The notes beneath the pieces are model-generated. The model worked only from the letters and a program-made list of their open reading frames with translations. It was not told the origin of the DNA and ran no database searches. Source: JAZNBI01 sp045586995 (GTDB lineage Bacteria; Bacillota; Clostridia; Oscillospirales; CAG-272). From it: a DNA stretch of 12,520 nucleotides. A program made the position numbers and the translations under genes. Positions 6,394-12,520 of the stretch are shown here, in pieces. The stretch covers positions 1-12,520 of the forward strand of contig JAZNBI010000044.1 in the NCBI GenBank assembly GCA_045586995.1, given 5' to 3'. Each line of letters begins with the position of its first letter. Position 1 is the stretch's first letter.

Positions 6394-7101
6394 TTATGAA
6401 TTTTCAACCTTTTTCTTGATCCTTCTAAGATCATTAAGCATATGAAATGCATCCCGAAAAACGCGTACCTTTGATTCTCGATGATTTATGATCTTCACAT
6501 ATTCCTCGGATATTTTTTTGCCCGCCTTTTGAGCTCTTAAAATAACCTCAAAATCAAAGGAAAAGCCATCGATTTCGCACTTCGAAAAAATTTCTTTTGC
6601 GGCTTCTTTTCTGAACGCCTTACAGCCGCACTGTGAATCCGAAAGCTTAAAACCGCCCGCAAGCGACAGTATTTTCACATAAAGCTTTGACGCCATTTTG
6701 CGCACAAACGTATATCCTTCGTAGCCATTGTCCCCGATGCTTCTCGAACCTATTAATATATCTGTGTCGGGCAAATCCGAAAATCTGTCGAAAAATCTTT
6801 TTATGACCTCTGTGCCGTAAGCCAGATCGGCATCTGTGAACATTATAATATCTCCGTTTGCCGCCATTACCGCCGTTCTCACAGCGCATCCTTTTCCTCT
6901 GTTATCCTTATACCCCACAACTCTTACGTTCCTAAGTCCCAAGCCCTCGACGATTTTTTCGCACCCGTCCTCGCTTCCGTCATTTGAAAAAATAATTTCA
7001 TAGTCATCAAAGTGAGCGCCCATATATTCGCTCAGAGCATTAGCAGTTTCGGCAATAATTTTGCTTTCGTTATACATCGGTATACAAACTGATATTTTCA
7101 T
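6394..7101 (-). CDS. Family 2 glycosyltransferase, dolichyl/polyprenyl-phosphate sugar transferase type (DPM1/Alg5-like)
   Basis: 235 residues with a single GT-A fold and no membrane helix. The N-terminus SVCIPMYNE is the usual family 2 start. SNDGS (39-43), NRGKGCAV and the metal-binding FTDADL with D90 and D92 follow. The later motifs ILIGSRS, DSQCGCKAF (155-163) and GFSFDFEVI are close to dolichyl-phosphate glucosyl- and mannosyltransferases, which load a sugar from a nucleotide donor onto a lipid phosphate on the cytoplasmic face of the membrane. The sugar cannot be read from the sequence. The ATG at 7101 overlaps the upstream methyltransferase TGA (ATGA, 7098-7101), so it is the last gene of the operon and translationally coupled. 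No hairpin terminator is evident in the 47 bases to the convergent membrane-protein gene. Confidence 0.85.
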   Translation of the reverse strand: MKISVCIPMYNESKIIAETANALSEYMGAHFDDYEIIFSNDGSEDGCEKIVEGLGLRNVRVVGYKDNRGKGCAVRTAVMAANGDIIMFTDADLAYGTEVIKRFFDRFSDLPDTDILIGSRSIGDNGYEGYTFVRKMASKLYVKILSLAGGFKLSDSQCGCKAFRKEAAKEIFSKCEIDGFSFDFEVILRAQKAGKKISEEYVKIINHRESKVRVFRDAFHMLNDLRRIKKKVENS

Positions 7102-7949
7102 TTTATGGTTATTCCTTTCCTATTTGTATACGCCAAAACACGTACGTTCACAAGAGTTTCCAAGCTTTCAAGGTCCCTAAGCTTTTCCTTGCCCGACTTA
7201 GAAGTTCGATAGTAATAAGGCGTCATAGAGAAGAGATTGATTATGTCTGCATTATTATCAATTTTGATAATATAGTTAAGCTCGCGTTCTTCAAGCATCT
7301 CCATGCCGCACGGCAGGTCTGCTCTTTCTTCATTTAAATATACATTATCATATAATATGCTCTTCAATCCCAAAAGATGATTTTCCCCTGCCATTGCAAC
7401 GAGCAGCAAGCCATTCGGCTTTAAGACCCTTGCAAATTCTTTTTCGCTGCAGGGCGCAAATACGTTTATAACCGCATCGGCAAAATTGTCGGCAAAGGGC
7501 AAAGAATATATTCCGGCAACAGCATAAAAAGCATTCCCAATTTCAAGACGCTTTGCTGCCTTAGATGCCGATTGTATGGCGGATTTTGAAAGGTCTATAC
7601 CGTACATCTCTTTTGTGGCAAGCTTTGCCGCGCGATTGGTATAGTACCCTTCGCCGCAACCCGCGTCTATAACTCTATCGGCTTCGGAATACTTCGACAG
7701 CATTTCACATATAGTGTCCGAAATCGGCATATAGTATCCCTTTGACAAAAACTCTGTACGCGAGCGAACCGAACCCTTCGTATCTCCGTCGCCTTTTCCG
7801 AGTGAAAGATTTACATATCCCGTCGAGGAAATATCAAAGCAATGCGTGCGTTTGCCCGAGCAAGTCAAGCTTTTCCCCGAATTTGACACAAAAAGCGGAG
7901 CGCCGCATGAAGGGCACCTAAAAGTGTTATCTTTAAAAGCAGTCATCAT
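7098..7949 (-). CDS. RlmA-like 23S rRNA (guanine-N1)-methyltransferase
   Basis: 283 residues. The N-terminal zinc finger has C12, C15, C30 and H36, followed by FDISSTGYVNL, which corresponds to FDMAKEGYVNL of E. coli RlmA. The SAM-binding site is VIDAGCGEGYYT (D95 to G101). RlmA enzymes methylate N1 of a guanine in helix 35 of 23S rRNA, G745 (RlmA-I) or G748 (RlmA-II, linked with tylosin resistance); which one applies is not clear from sequence. The open frame reaches a GTG at 7967, but the AAAGGCGG ribosome site (7957-7964) lies downstream of that GTG and seven bases before the ATG at 7949, so I chose 7949; the ATG at 7946 is equally in frame. The gene begins 30 bases after the kinase stop and overlaps the glycosyltransferase start. 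Confidence 0.85.
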   Translation of the reverse strand: MMTAFKDNTFRCPSCGAPLFVSNSGKSLTCSGKRTHCFDISSTGYVNLSLGKGDGDTKGSVRSRTEFLSKGYYMPISDTICEMLSKYSEADRVIDAGCGEGYYTNRAAKLATKEMYGIDLSKSAIQSASKAAKRLEIGNAFYAVAGIYSLPFADNFADAVINVFAPCSEKEFARVLKPNGLLLVAMAGENHLLGLKSILYDNVYLNEERADLPCGMEMLEERELNYIIKIDNNADIINLFSMTPYYYRTSKSGKEKLRDLESLETLVNVRVLAYTNRKGITIK

Positions 7950-7979
7950 TAATATTCCGCCTTTCACGGTACAGTTAAT

Positions 7980-9491
7980 TTAATCATCTAAATTCTCATC
8001 GCGAAGCACGGGAAGCTCAAACCAGAAGGTGCTTCCTTTTCCAAGCGCTGAGTCCACGCCGTAGGTCGCTCCGTGGGACTCAAGTATTCCCTTGACTATA
8101 GCAAGTCCAAGCCCGCTTCCGACTACGGTTCGTTTATGGACCTTATCCACCTTATAATATCTGTCCCAAATAAACGGCAATTTATCGGGCTCTATTCCCT
8201 CTCCGTGATCCTTGACCGAAATACGCACTTTGCCGTTTGATATCGTTTGTAAGACCTCGACGCGTTTATCGTTTAATGAATAGTTGACAGCGTTATTTAT
8301 AAAGTTATAAATAACTTGCAGCATCATACCCTTATCGGCATTGACATACGCCTCGCCATTTTGAGTCGTAAAATCAATTTCGAAGCCGTCTTTGGAAATC
8401 AAACGATCATACCTCGTCATTGCCTGTCTTATAGTATCGGTGAGATTTATAATCTCCTTTTGCGGTTTCCTTGTACCCGACTGAGTTCTCGAAAGATCAA
8501 GAATATCGCTTACAAGGTCATTGAGCCGCGAGGTTTCATCTATAATAACCTGAATGTTTTCGGGGGAATTTTCTCCGGGGATATCTCGCATAACCTCGGC
8601 ATAGCCCTTTATCATCGTCAAGGGAGTGCGTATATCGTGAGAAATATTTGCAATAAGATCCTTTTGGAGCTTATCGGTTTTCGAAAGCTCGGAGGACGCA
8701 TAATTCAATGAATTTGCCAATTCAACCGCTTCGAGATACCCTTCTCCTTTAAAATCCGCTTCATAATCTCCCTTTGCCAGCTTTTTTGCCGCCTTGTTCA
8801 TTTCGACAATTGGTTTTGAAATTTTTCTCGAAATAAGCGAAGCCAAAATCAATGCTCCTATAAAAAGTACGAATCCTATCCATAAAAATTGAAGATTAAG
8901 CGTATCTACTATGGCGTTTACCGGCGTCAAATGGGAATTTAACATTATGACGTATTCTCTGCCGTCGTCACCGTACGTTATTTTTACCGAAATATTACTT
9001 ATAATTTTTCCGTGATCATCCAAATACTCGCTTGCAGTCGGTATGTCGGGGAAAATTGAACGTTTTAGCATATATTCCCCACCGTTTTGCACGGCGTTCT
9101 CATAGTAACCAGAAAGTTGCTCCGATGTAGAATGATGTATAACACAATCCGGCATAGCATCTGCCGAAACCACCTCGTGAGCAATTCCCAAATTGTCATC
9201 AACTCTGAATATTCTTATACAAACTCTATTTTGAATTGCATATCCATATGCAATTTCATTTAAATATCCGTCGCTTATTTTTTCACACAATGCGGTTGTA
9301 ATTCGTTCGTTTTCATCTTTTTTTGCGTTTTCATAGAAAACGTTGAGTAATATGACCTGAAATATCCAAACAACCATTAAAATAAAAAGCACAAACCATG
9401 CCAAATAACCGAAAAGCCGCCACTTTACTTCAACTTCAAAGTTTTTTTCTTTTTTCTGTTTTTTGAGATTCATATCAAACTCGTTCAACAT
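7980..9491 (-). CDS. Membrane-bound sensor histidine kinase (HAMP, HisKA, HATPase)
   Basis: 503 residues. A basic cytoplasmic start is followed by a membrane helix (about 27-50), an extracellular sensing region (about 52-198), a second helix (about 200-220), a HAMP linker from RKISKPIVEM to about 270, and the HisKA box NISHDIRTPLT with phospho-acceptor H285. The ATPase domain has an N box (N396, N400), G1 DHGEGI (428-433) and G2 GSGLGLAIVKG (458-468). All catalytic features are present. The protein phosphorylates itself and then the regulator encoded just upstream. The stimulus is unknown; the extracellular part has no motif I recognise. The ATG at 9491 has a GGGAGGAG site seven bases upstream, 31 bases after the regulator's stop. 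Confidence 0.95.
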   Translation of the reverse strand: MLNEFDMNLKKQKKEKNFEVEVKWRLFGYLAWFVLFILMVVWIFQVILLNVFYENAKKDENERITTALCEKISDGYLNEIAYGYAIQNRVCIRIFRVDDNLGIAHEVVSADAMPDCVIHHSTSEQLSGYYENAVQNGGEYMLKRSIFPDIPTASEYLDDHGKIISNISVKITYGDDGREYVIMLNSHLTPVNAIVDTLNLQFLWIGFVLFIGALILASLISRKISKPIVEMNKAAKKLAKGDYEADFKGEGYLEAVELANSLNYASSELSKTDKLQKDLIANISHDIRTPLTMIKGYAEVMRDIPGENSPENIQVIIDETSRLNDLVSDILDLSRTQSGTRKPQKEIINLTDTIRQAMTRYDRLISKDGFEIDFTTQNGEAYVNADKGMMLQVIYNFINNAVNYSLNDKRVEVLQTISNGKVRISVKDHGEGIEPDKLPFIWDRYYKVDKVHKRTVVGSGLGLAIVKGILESHGATYGVDSALGKGSTFWFELPVLRDENLDD

Positions 9492-9522
9492 AAATCAACT
9501 CCTCCCGACTTTCAAGATGGCG

Positions 9523-10215
9523 TCATTTTTCTTCAAATCGGTACCCCACACCTCTCAATGTTACAATGCAATCCGCATATTTTCCAAGACTTTTTCTCAA
9601 AAGCTTAATATGTGTGTCAAGTGTGCGGGCATCTCCGTAGAAATCATACCCCCAAACCTCACGCAAAAGCTTTTCGCGCGACAAAGCAATGTTTCTGTTC
9701 TCAAGCATATAAAAGAACAGGTCGTATTCTTTCGGTGACATTTCGACCCGATTTCCGTCTATATATACAATACGCGCGGTGAAATCGGCTCTGAGCCCCC
9801 CGTTATCTATTTCAATTATAACATTCTTTTGCTTGCTCCCGTCCGAAGCTGAATTTTTAACTCGCTTCATAACCGCGTCAATGCGAAGCATCAATTCCTT
9901 TGGAGAAAACGGTTTTACTACATAATCGTCCACACCCAAGCTAAAACCGTTTATCTTATCATATTCCTCTCCTCGCGCCGAAAGCATTATAATAGGTGTC
10001 GAGGATATCTTTCTTATTTCTCTGCAAGCCGAAAAGCCGTCAAGCTCCGGCATCATTATATCCATTATGATTATATCAAATTCGGTTGTACGGCAAAGCT
10101 GTACCGCTTCTATCCCGTCAGACACCTCAGTTACCTTGTGCCCCTCAAATTCGGCATATTTGCGGATAAGCGAGCGTATTCTCATTTCATCGTCAACTAC
10201 AAGTATACTATACAT
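9523..10215 (-). CDS. OmpR/PhoB-family response regulator
   Basis: 230 residues. The receiver domain has the acidic pair D8/D9 in ILVVDDE, phospho-acceptor D52 in IIMDIMMPELDG, S79 in IIMLSAR and K101 in VVKPFSP. A winged-helix DNA-binding domain follows, including MSPKEYDLFFYML, the recognition-helix region DARTLDTHIKLLRKSLG and the terminal wing LRGVGYRFEEK. It should bind direct repeats upstream of target genes when phosphorylated by the downstream kinase. The open frame extends to a TTG at 10257, but the conserved start MYSILVVDDE and a GGGAGGTG site ten bases before it fix the ATG at 10215. First gene of a four-gene operon. No repeat that I could call its operator was seen. Confidence 0.96.
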   Translation of the reverse strand: MYSILVVDDEMRIRSLIRKYAEFEGHKVTEVSDGIEAVQLCRTTEFDIIIMDIMMPELDGFSACREIRKISSTPIIMLSARGEEYDKINGFSLGVDDYVVKPFSPKELMLRIDAVMKRVKNSASDGSKQKNVIIEIDNGGLRADFTARIVYIDGNRVEMSPKEYDLFFYMLENRNIALSREKLLREVWGYDFYGDARTLDTHIKLLRKSLGKYADCIVTLRGVGYRFEEK

Positions 10216-10268
10216 AAATATAGCCCACCTCCCAAAATATTTTGTCTTACAGCACAATATCTTTAATA

Positions 10269-10297
10269 ATTATATAATATTATCATCATTTTTTCAA
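10269..10297 (-). promoter_or_regulatory. Sigma-A promoter of the two-component operon
   Basis: Minus-strand TTGAAA (10292-10297) and TATAAT (10269-10274) are 17 bases apart. The predicted start near 10262 gives a leader of about 47 bases before the regulator ATG. Confidence 0.75.
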
Positions 10298-10310
10298 GTA
10301 TCAATCAAGC

Positions 10311-10353
10311 AGTAATGCCGCAAAAGCATATTAAGCTTTATTGCGGCATTACT
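10311..10353 (-). terminator. 13-bp inverted repeat downstream of htrA, probable terminator or RNA 3'-end structure
   Basis: Arms 10311-10323 (AGTAATGCCGCAA) and 10341-10353 (its perfect complement) enclose a 17-base spacer that can extend the stem with AAGC/GCTT around a small bulge. It begins 20 bases past the htrA stop codon. Neither strand has a T run next to the stem, so it is not a textbook rho-independent terminator; it may protect the htrA 3' end. Confidence 0.5.
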
Positions 10354-10373
10354 CACCTATGCATTAAAAGTAT

Positions 10374-11726
10374 TTAGGGTTCATACTCTCCGATAGTAAG
10401 CTTTACAGTCAACTGCTCGCCATCTCTTGTAATAACAACATCAACAGAATCTCCTATTGAGCATTTTTTAATGGCATCATGTGCTTCGTCAACCGTAGTA
10501 GGCGTTACTCCGTTTATTGTTTTTAAAACATCTCCTTCTTTGAGCTCATCGCTGAATTTTGACGATACGATACAAAGATAAGAAAGATTATATTTTATAA
10601 AGCCCTGTGTTATTTGCTTTGTTCTAATTTCCAAATTCAAGCCGTGGTCGGGTCTTCCCTTGACATATTTGTGGTCAAGCAGTTCAACAGCTACGTTTCT
10701 TGCCGTATTTATCGGTATTGCAAAAGCCAAGCCCTCGGCAGAATCGCTTGAATACTTTGCGTTTACAACGCCTATCAATTCCCCTCTCATATTAAACAAC
10801 CCGCCTCCGGAGTTTCCGGGGCTTACCGCCGCATCGGTCTGTAAAAGCGTCATGTCATCACCGTCTATTATTACCGCCCTCTCGAGCGCGCTGATAATAC
10901 CGCGTGTAACCGTTCCGCCCAACGAGCCAAGCGGATTTCCTATTGCTATAACCTCCTCGCCGACGACAAGAGTATCGCTATAACCAAGCGTTGCGACGAC
11001 AAGCTCCTCCGTGGGATTTATTTTTATAATCGCAATATCTGTCTGCACATCGGTAGCGAAAAGCTCTGCCGAATAGGTCTTTCCGTTGCGAAGACGTACC
11101 GATATAGAGCTTGCTCCGTCGATAACGTGATTGTTTGTTATAATATATCCTTCCTTGGATATGATAACGCCGCTTCCTGCACCGCTTGATATATATTGAC
11201 CGTAAAAGGAATTGTACGATACGATTTCGGTCTGTATTTCCACCACCGAATCGGCAACAAGCGCAGCCACGTCGGCGTAGGTAAGATTACTTTCGCCGAT
11301 ACTTCCCTTAGTTTCGATTTGAACGGTGACTCCGCTGTTTATAATGGTTGCCGCCGAGTTACTGTTGTCAAAGGTTACATTTGGATTTTCGCCGTCGGAA
11401 GACATATCGGAGTTCACAACACCCTGCTGCTCATCGCCCGTAATTATATCCCTCATCATATCTATTCCGCGAATAATCAAGGTCGAAAAAAATCCAAACG
11501 TCACCATAAAGAAAACGGCCATTGTAATAACTATTGCGATAATCGCACCGCGGTTTCGCTTTTGACAACTCCGATTGCCTTTATTTTTCGAAGTTGAAAA
11601 TTCGGGATTGTAGCCGTTTCCGCTCGAATAACTCATAGAGTAAACATTATCAGAGGCGTTATTGTCTGTATTTTCTTGATTCTTTTTATTTTGTTCATTA
11701 AAAGAGCCGTTATTAAATTCGTTCAT
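10374..11726 (-). CDS. htrA: Membrane-anchored HtrA/DegP-type serine protease with C-terminal PDZ domain
   Basis: 450 residues. An Asn/Ser/Gln-rich cytoplasmic tail of about 58 residues is followed by one membrane helix (about 60-83), an approximately 60-residue extracellular linker, a trypsin-like protease domain and a PDZ domain. The catalytic triad is visible: H200 in IITNNHVIDG, D230 in DVQTDIAIIKI, and S306 in SPGNSGGGL. The enzyme degrades misfolded proteins outside the membrane. The PDZ part (about 355-450) is divergent: the usual SPAxxAGL-GD loop is shortened to KFSDELKEGDVL. The ATG at 11726 has an AAGGAG site ten bases upstream. The gene lies just upstream of the two-component operon in the same orientation, as in the CssRS-HtrA envelope-stress logic of Bacillus, though regulation by this pair is inferred only from position. 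Confidence 0.93.
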   Translation of the reverse strand: MNEFNNGSFNEQNKKNQENTDNNASDNVYSMSYSSGNGYNPEFSTSKNKGNRSCQKRNRGAIIAIVITMAVFFMVTFGFFSTLIIRGIDMMRDIITGDEQQGVVNSDMSSDGENPNVTFDNSNSAATIINSGVTVQIETKGSIGESNLTYADVAALVADSVVEIQTEIVSYNSFYGQYISSGAGSGVIISKEGYIITNNHVIDGASSISVRLRNGKTYSAELFATDVQTDIAIIKINPTEELVVATLGYSDTLVVGEEVIAIGNPLGSLGGTVTRGIISALERAVIIDGDDMTLLQTDAAVSPGNSGGGLFNMRGELIGVVNAKYSSDSAEGLAFAIPINTARNVAVELLDHKYVKGRPDHGLNLEIRTKQITQGFIKYNLSYLCIVSSKFSDELKEGDVLKTINGVTPTTVDEAHDAIKKCSIGDSVDVVITRDGEQLTVKLTIGEYEP

Positions 11727-11759
11727 AATAATCTATCTCCTTAAATTGTTTTCACAGAT

Positions 11760-11765
11760 ATTATA
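11760..11765 (-). promoter_or_regulatory. Possible -10 element of htrA
   Basis: A perfect TATAAT lies on the minus strand 34 bases before the htrA ATG. No convincing -35 is found at 16-18 bases (TTCAAA lies 20 bases away, 11786-11791), which would suit a promoter that needs an activator. Confidence 0.4.
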
Positions 11766-11847
11766 AATACGAAATGTGACCATTTTTTGAAGAAAGCAAA
11801 AAAGCTCCTTGAAAATCCTCAAAAAAAGAGTTTTTTTATCATTTTCA

Positions 11848-11876
11848 TTGCTTTTAAACTTAAAATTTGTTATACT
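11848..11876 (+). promoter_or_regulatory. Sigma-A promoter of the QueG-like gene
   Basis: TTGCTT (11848-11853) and TATACT (11871-11876) are 17 bases apart. The predicted start near 11883 falls on the first bases of the AAGGAGG ribosome site, so the leader would be only about 18 bases. Confidence 0.65.
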
Positions 11877-11900
11877 TATTAAAAGGAGGGTGACGAAAAA

Positions 11901-12520
11901 ATGACCGAGTTCATCAGGAATATCCTTAAACAATACAAAATTGATACGTTTGCGCCGATTCCGTTGAAAAGCTGCGAAATAATTCGTCCCTATCTGCTGG
12001 AAAGAGTCGGGATTTCACAAGGCACTGCGTTTATTATTGCCGTCCCCTACTATTCCGATAGTTGTGAAAAAAAGCGAAACATTTCGGCTTATGCCGTTTC
12101 GCGCGACTATCATCTGTTTTTCGAAATACTGTCGAATGAGATCTTATCTCTTTTACAAGAAGAATATAAAAATCGTAAATTTGCTTTTTTCGCAGACCAC
12201 TCACCCATAAACGAACCGCTTGCCGCAGCTGCCGCGGGACTCGGTATGCTCGGTGACAACGGTATGCTGATAACCGAAAAATATTCATCGTTTGTTTTTC
12301 TCGGAGAAATAATAACAGATTTTTGCGAAAGCTGCAACGCGCAGGAGATTGTCACCTGTGAAAAATGCGGAAAATGCAAGTCCGCTTGTCCTATTCAAAA
12401 AAACGCAAGCCAATGTATTTCTGCCCTTACTCAAAAAAAAGGAGTTCTGTCAAGCTCCGAAGAGGCCGAAATAAAAAAATACGGTTGTGCTTGGGGCTGT
12501 GATATCTGTCAGGATGTCTG
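11901..12520 (+). CDS. QueG-like (epoxyqueuosine reductase family) double [4Fe-4S] protein, 3' end off the window
   Basis: The frame is open from the ATG at 11901 to the right edge (206 full codons). Full QueG enzymes, which use cobalamin and two [4Fe-4S] clusters to turn epoxyqueuosine into queuosine in tRNA, are about 300-390 residues, so the C-terminus is missing. Visible features: AFIIAVPYY near 43, FFADHSPINEPLAAAAAGLG (97-115) with D99 at a position resembling the family's conserved Asp, the cobalamin/substrate-side stretch LITEKYSSFVFLGEI, the first cluster C153, C156, C159, C163-P, and the start of the second, C200-x2-C203. C142 and C145 form an extra CxxC before the first cluster. 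AAGGAGG (11883-11889) precedes the ATG by 11 bases. Divergent from htrA. A QueG-like ferredoxin with another substrate remains possible. Confidence 0.85.
   Translation, partial: MTEFIRNILKQYKIDTFAPIPLKSCEIIRPYLLERVGISQGTAFIIAVPYYSDSCEKKRNISAYAVSRDYHLFFEILSNEILSLLQEEYKNRKFAFFADHSPINEPLAAAAAGLGMLGDNGMLITEKYSSFVFLGEIITDFCESCNAQEIVTCEKCGKCKSACPIQKNASQCISALTQKKGVLSSSEEAEIKKYGCAWGCDICQDV

Noticed and set aside
7950..7967. GTG start at 7967 for the RlmA-like methyltransferase
   Set aside because: The clear ribosome site (7957-7964) lies inside this extension and points to the ATG at 7949.
10216..10257. TTG start at 10257 for the response regulator
   Set aside because: The ribosome site GGGAGGTG lies inside the extension, and receiver domains begin at MYSILVVDDE.
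11796..11840. AAAAAAGCTCC ... GAGTTTTTTT in the htrA/QueG-like intergenic region, as a plus-strand terminator or attenuator
   Set aside because: The arms pair mainly as A-T with a bulge and a core of only three G-C-containing pairs; it lies upstream of the plus promoter and no plus-strand gene leads into it.

Overview
The window looks like a chromosomal segment from a low-to-moderate GC Firmicute, most likely an anaerobic clostridial (Clostridia) lineage. The reasons are strong AGGAGG-type ribosome sites, sigma-A promoters with 17-base spacers, AT-rich intergenic DNA, a clostridial-type MetG with a C-terminal tRNA-binding domain, the yajC plus small-membrane-protein pair, and a MerR-free, OmpR/HtrA-style envelope-stress layout. 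No genus can be assigned from sequence reading alone. Most of the content is housekeeping. There is no CRISPR array, prophage, tRNA or rRNA, and no gene-free stretch exceeds 300 bases.

Layout. (1) Positions 1 to about 141 are the promoter-proximal end of an insertion sequence on the minus strand, probably IS3-like. It has a 19-codon transposase start running off the left edge and an elegant promoter/hairpin arrangement. (2) 182-2248, minus: an EF-G-like GTPase with its own promoter and a leader hairpin. (3) 2474-5253, minus: metG then tatD, overlapping by ATGA and driven by a TTGTAA/TATAAT promoter. (4) 5485-6346, plus: yajC and a four-helix membrane protein of the YrzE/TIGR04086 type. They are separated by a hairpin whose right arm is the ribosome site of the second gene. 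(5) 6394-10215, minus: a four-gene operon of response regulator, sensor kinase, RlmA-like rRNA methyltransferase and a DPM1/Alg5-like glycosyltransferase. (6) 10374-11726, minus: a membrane-anchored HtrA/DegP-type serine protease. (7) 11901 to the right edge, plus: the first 206 codons of a QueG-like double [4Fe-4S] protein, divergent from htrA.

How the genes fit together. EF-G-like, MetG, RlmA-like and QueG-like proteins all touch translation (elongation, aminoacylation, rRNA and tRNA modification). YajC, HtrA, the two-component system and the glycosyltransferase act at the cell envelope. HtrA next to an OmpR/kinase pair suggests an envelope-stress locus. The methyltransferase and glycosyltransferase sit in the two-component operon and are plausible outputs or simple passengers.

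The most interesting signal is regulatory. Two unrelated genes, the IS transposase and the YrzE-like gene, are both preceded by a hairpin that buries the Shine-Dalgarno sequence, and each has a -10 element placed so that initiation falls in the hairpin loop. A transcript made from the local promoter would have a free ribosome site; a read-through transcript would have it masked. I found no strong evidence of a wholly new protein system.
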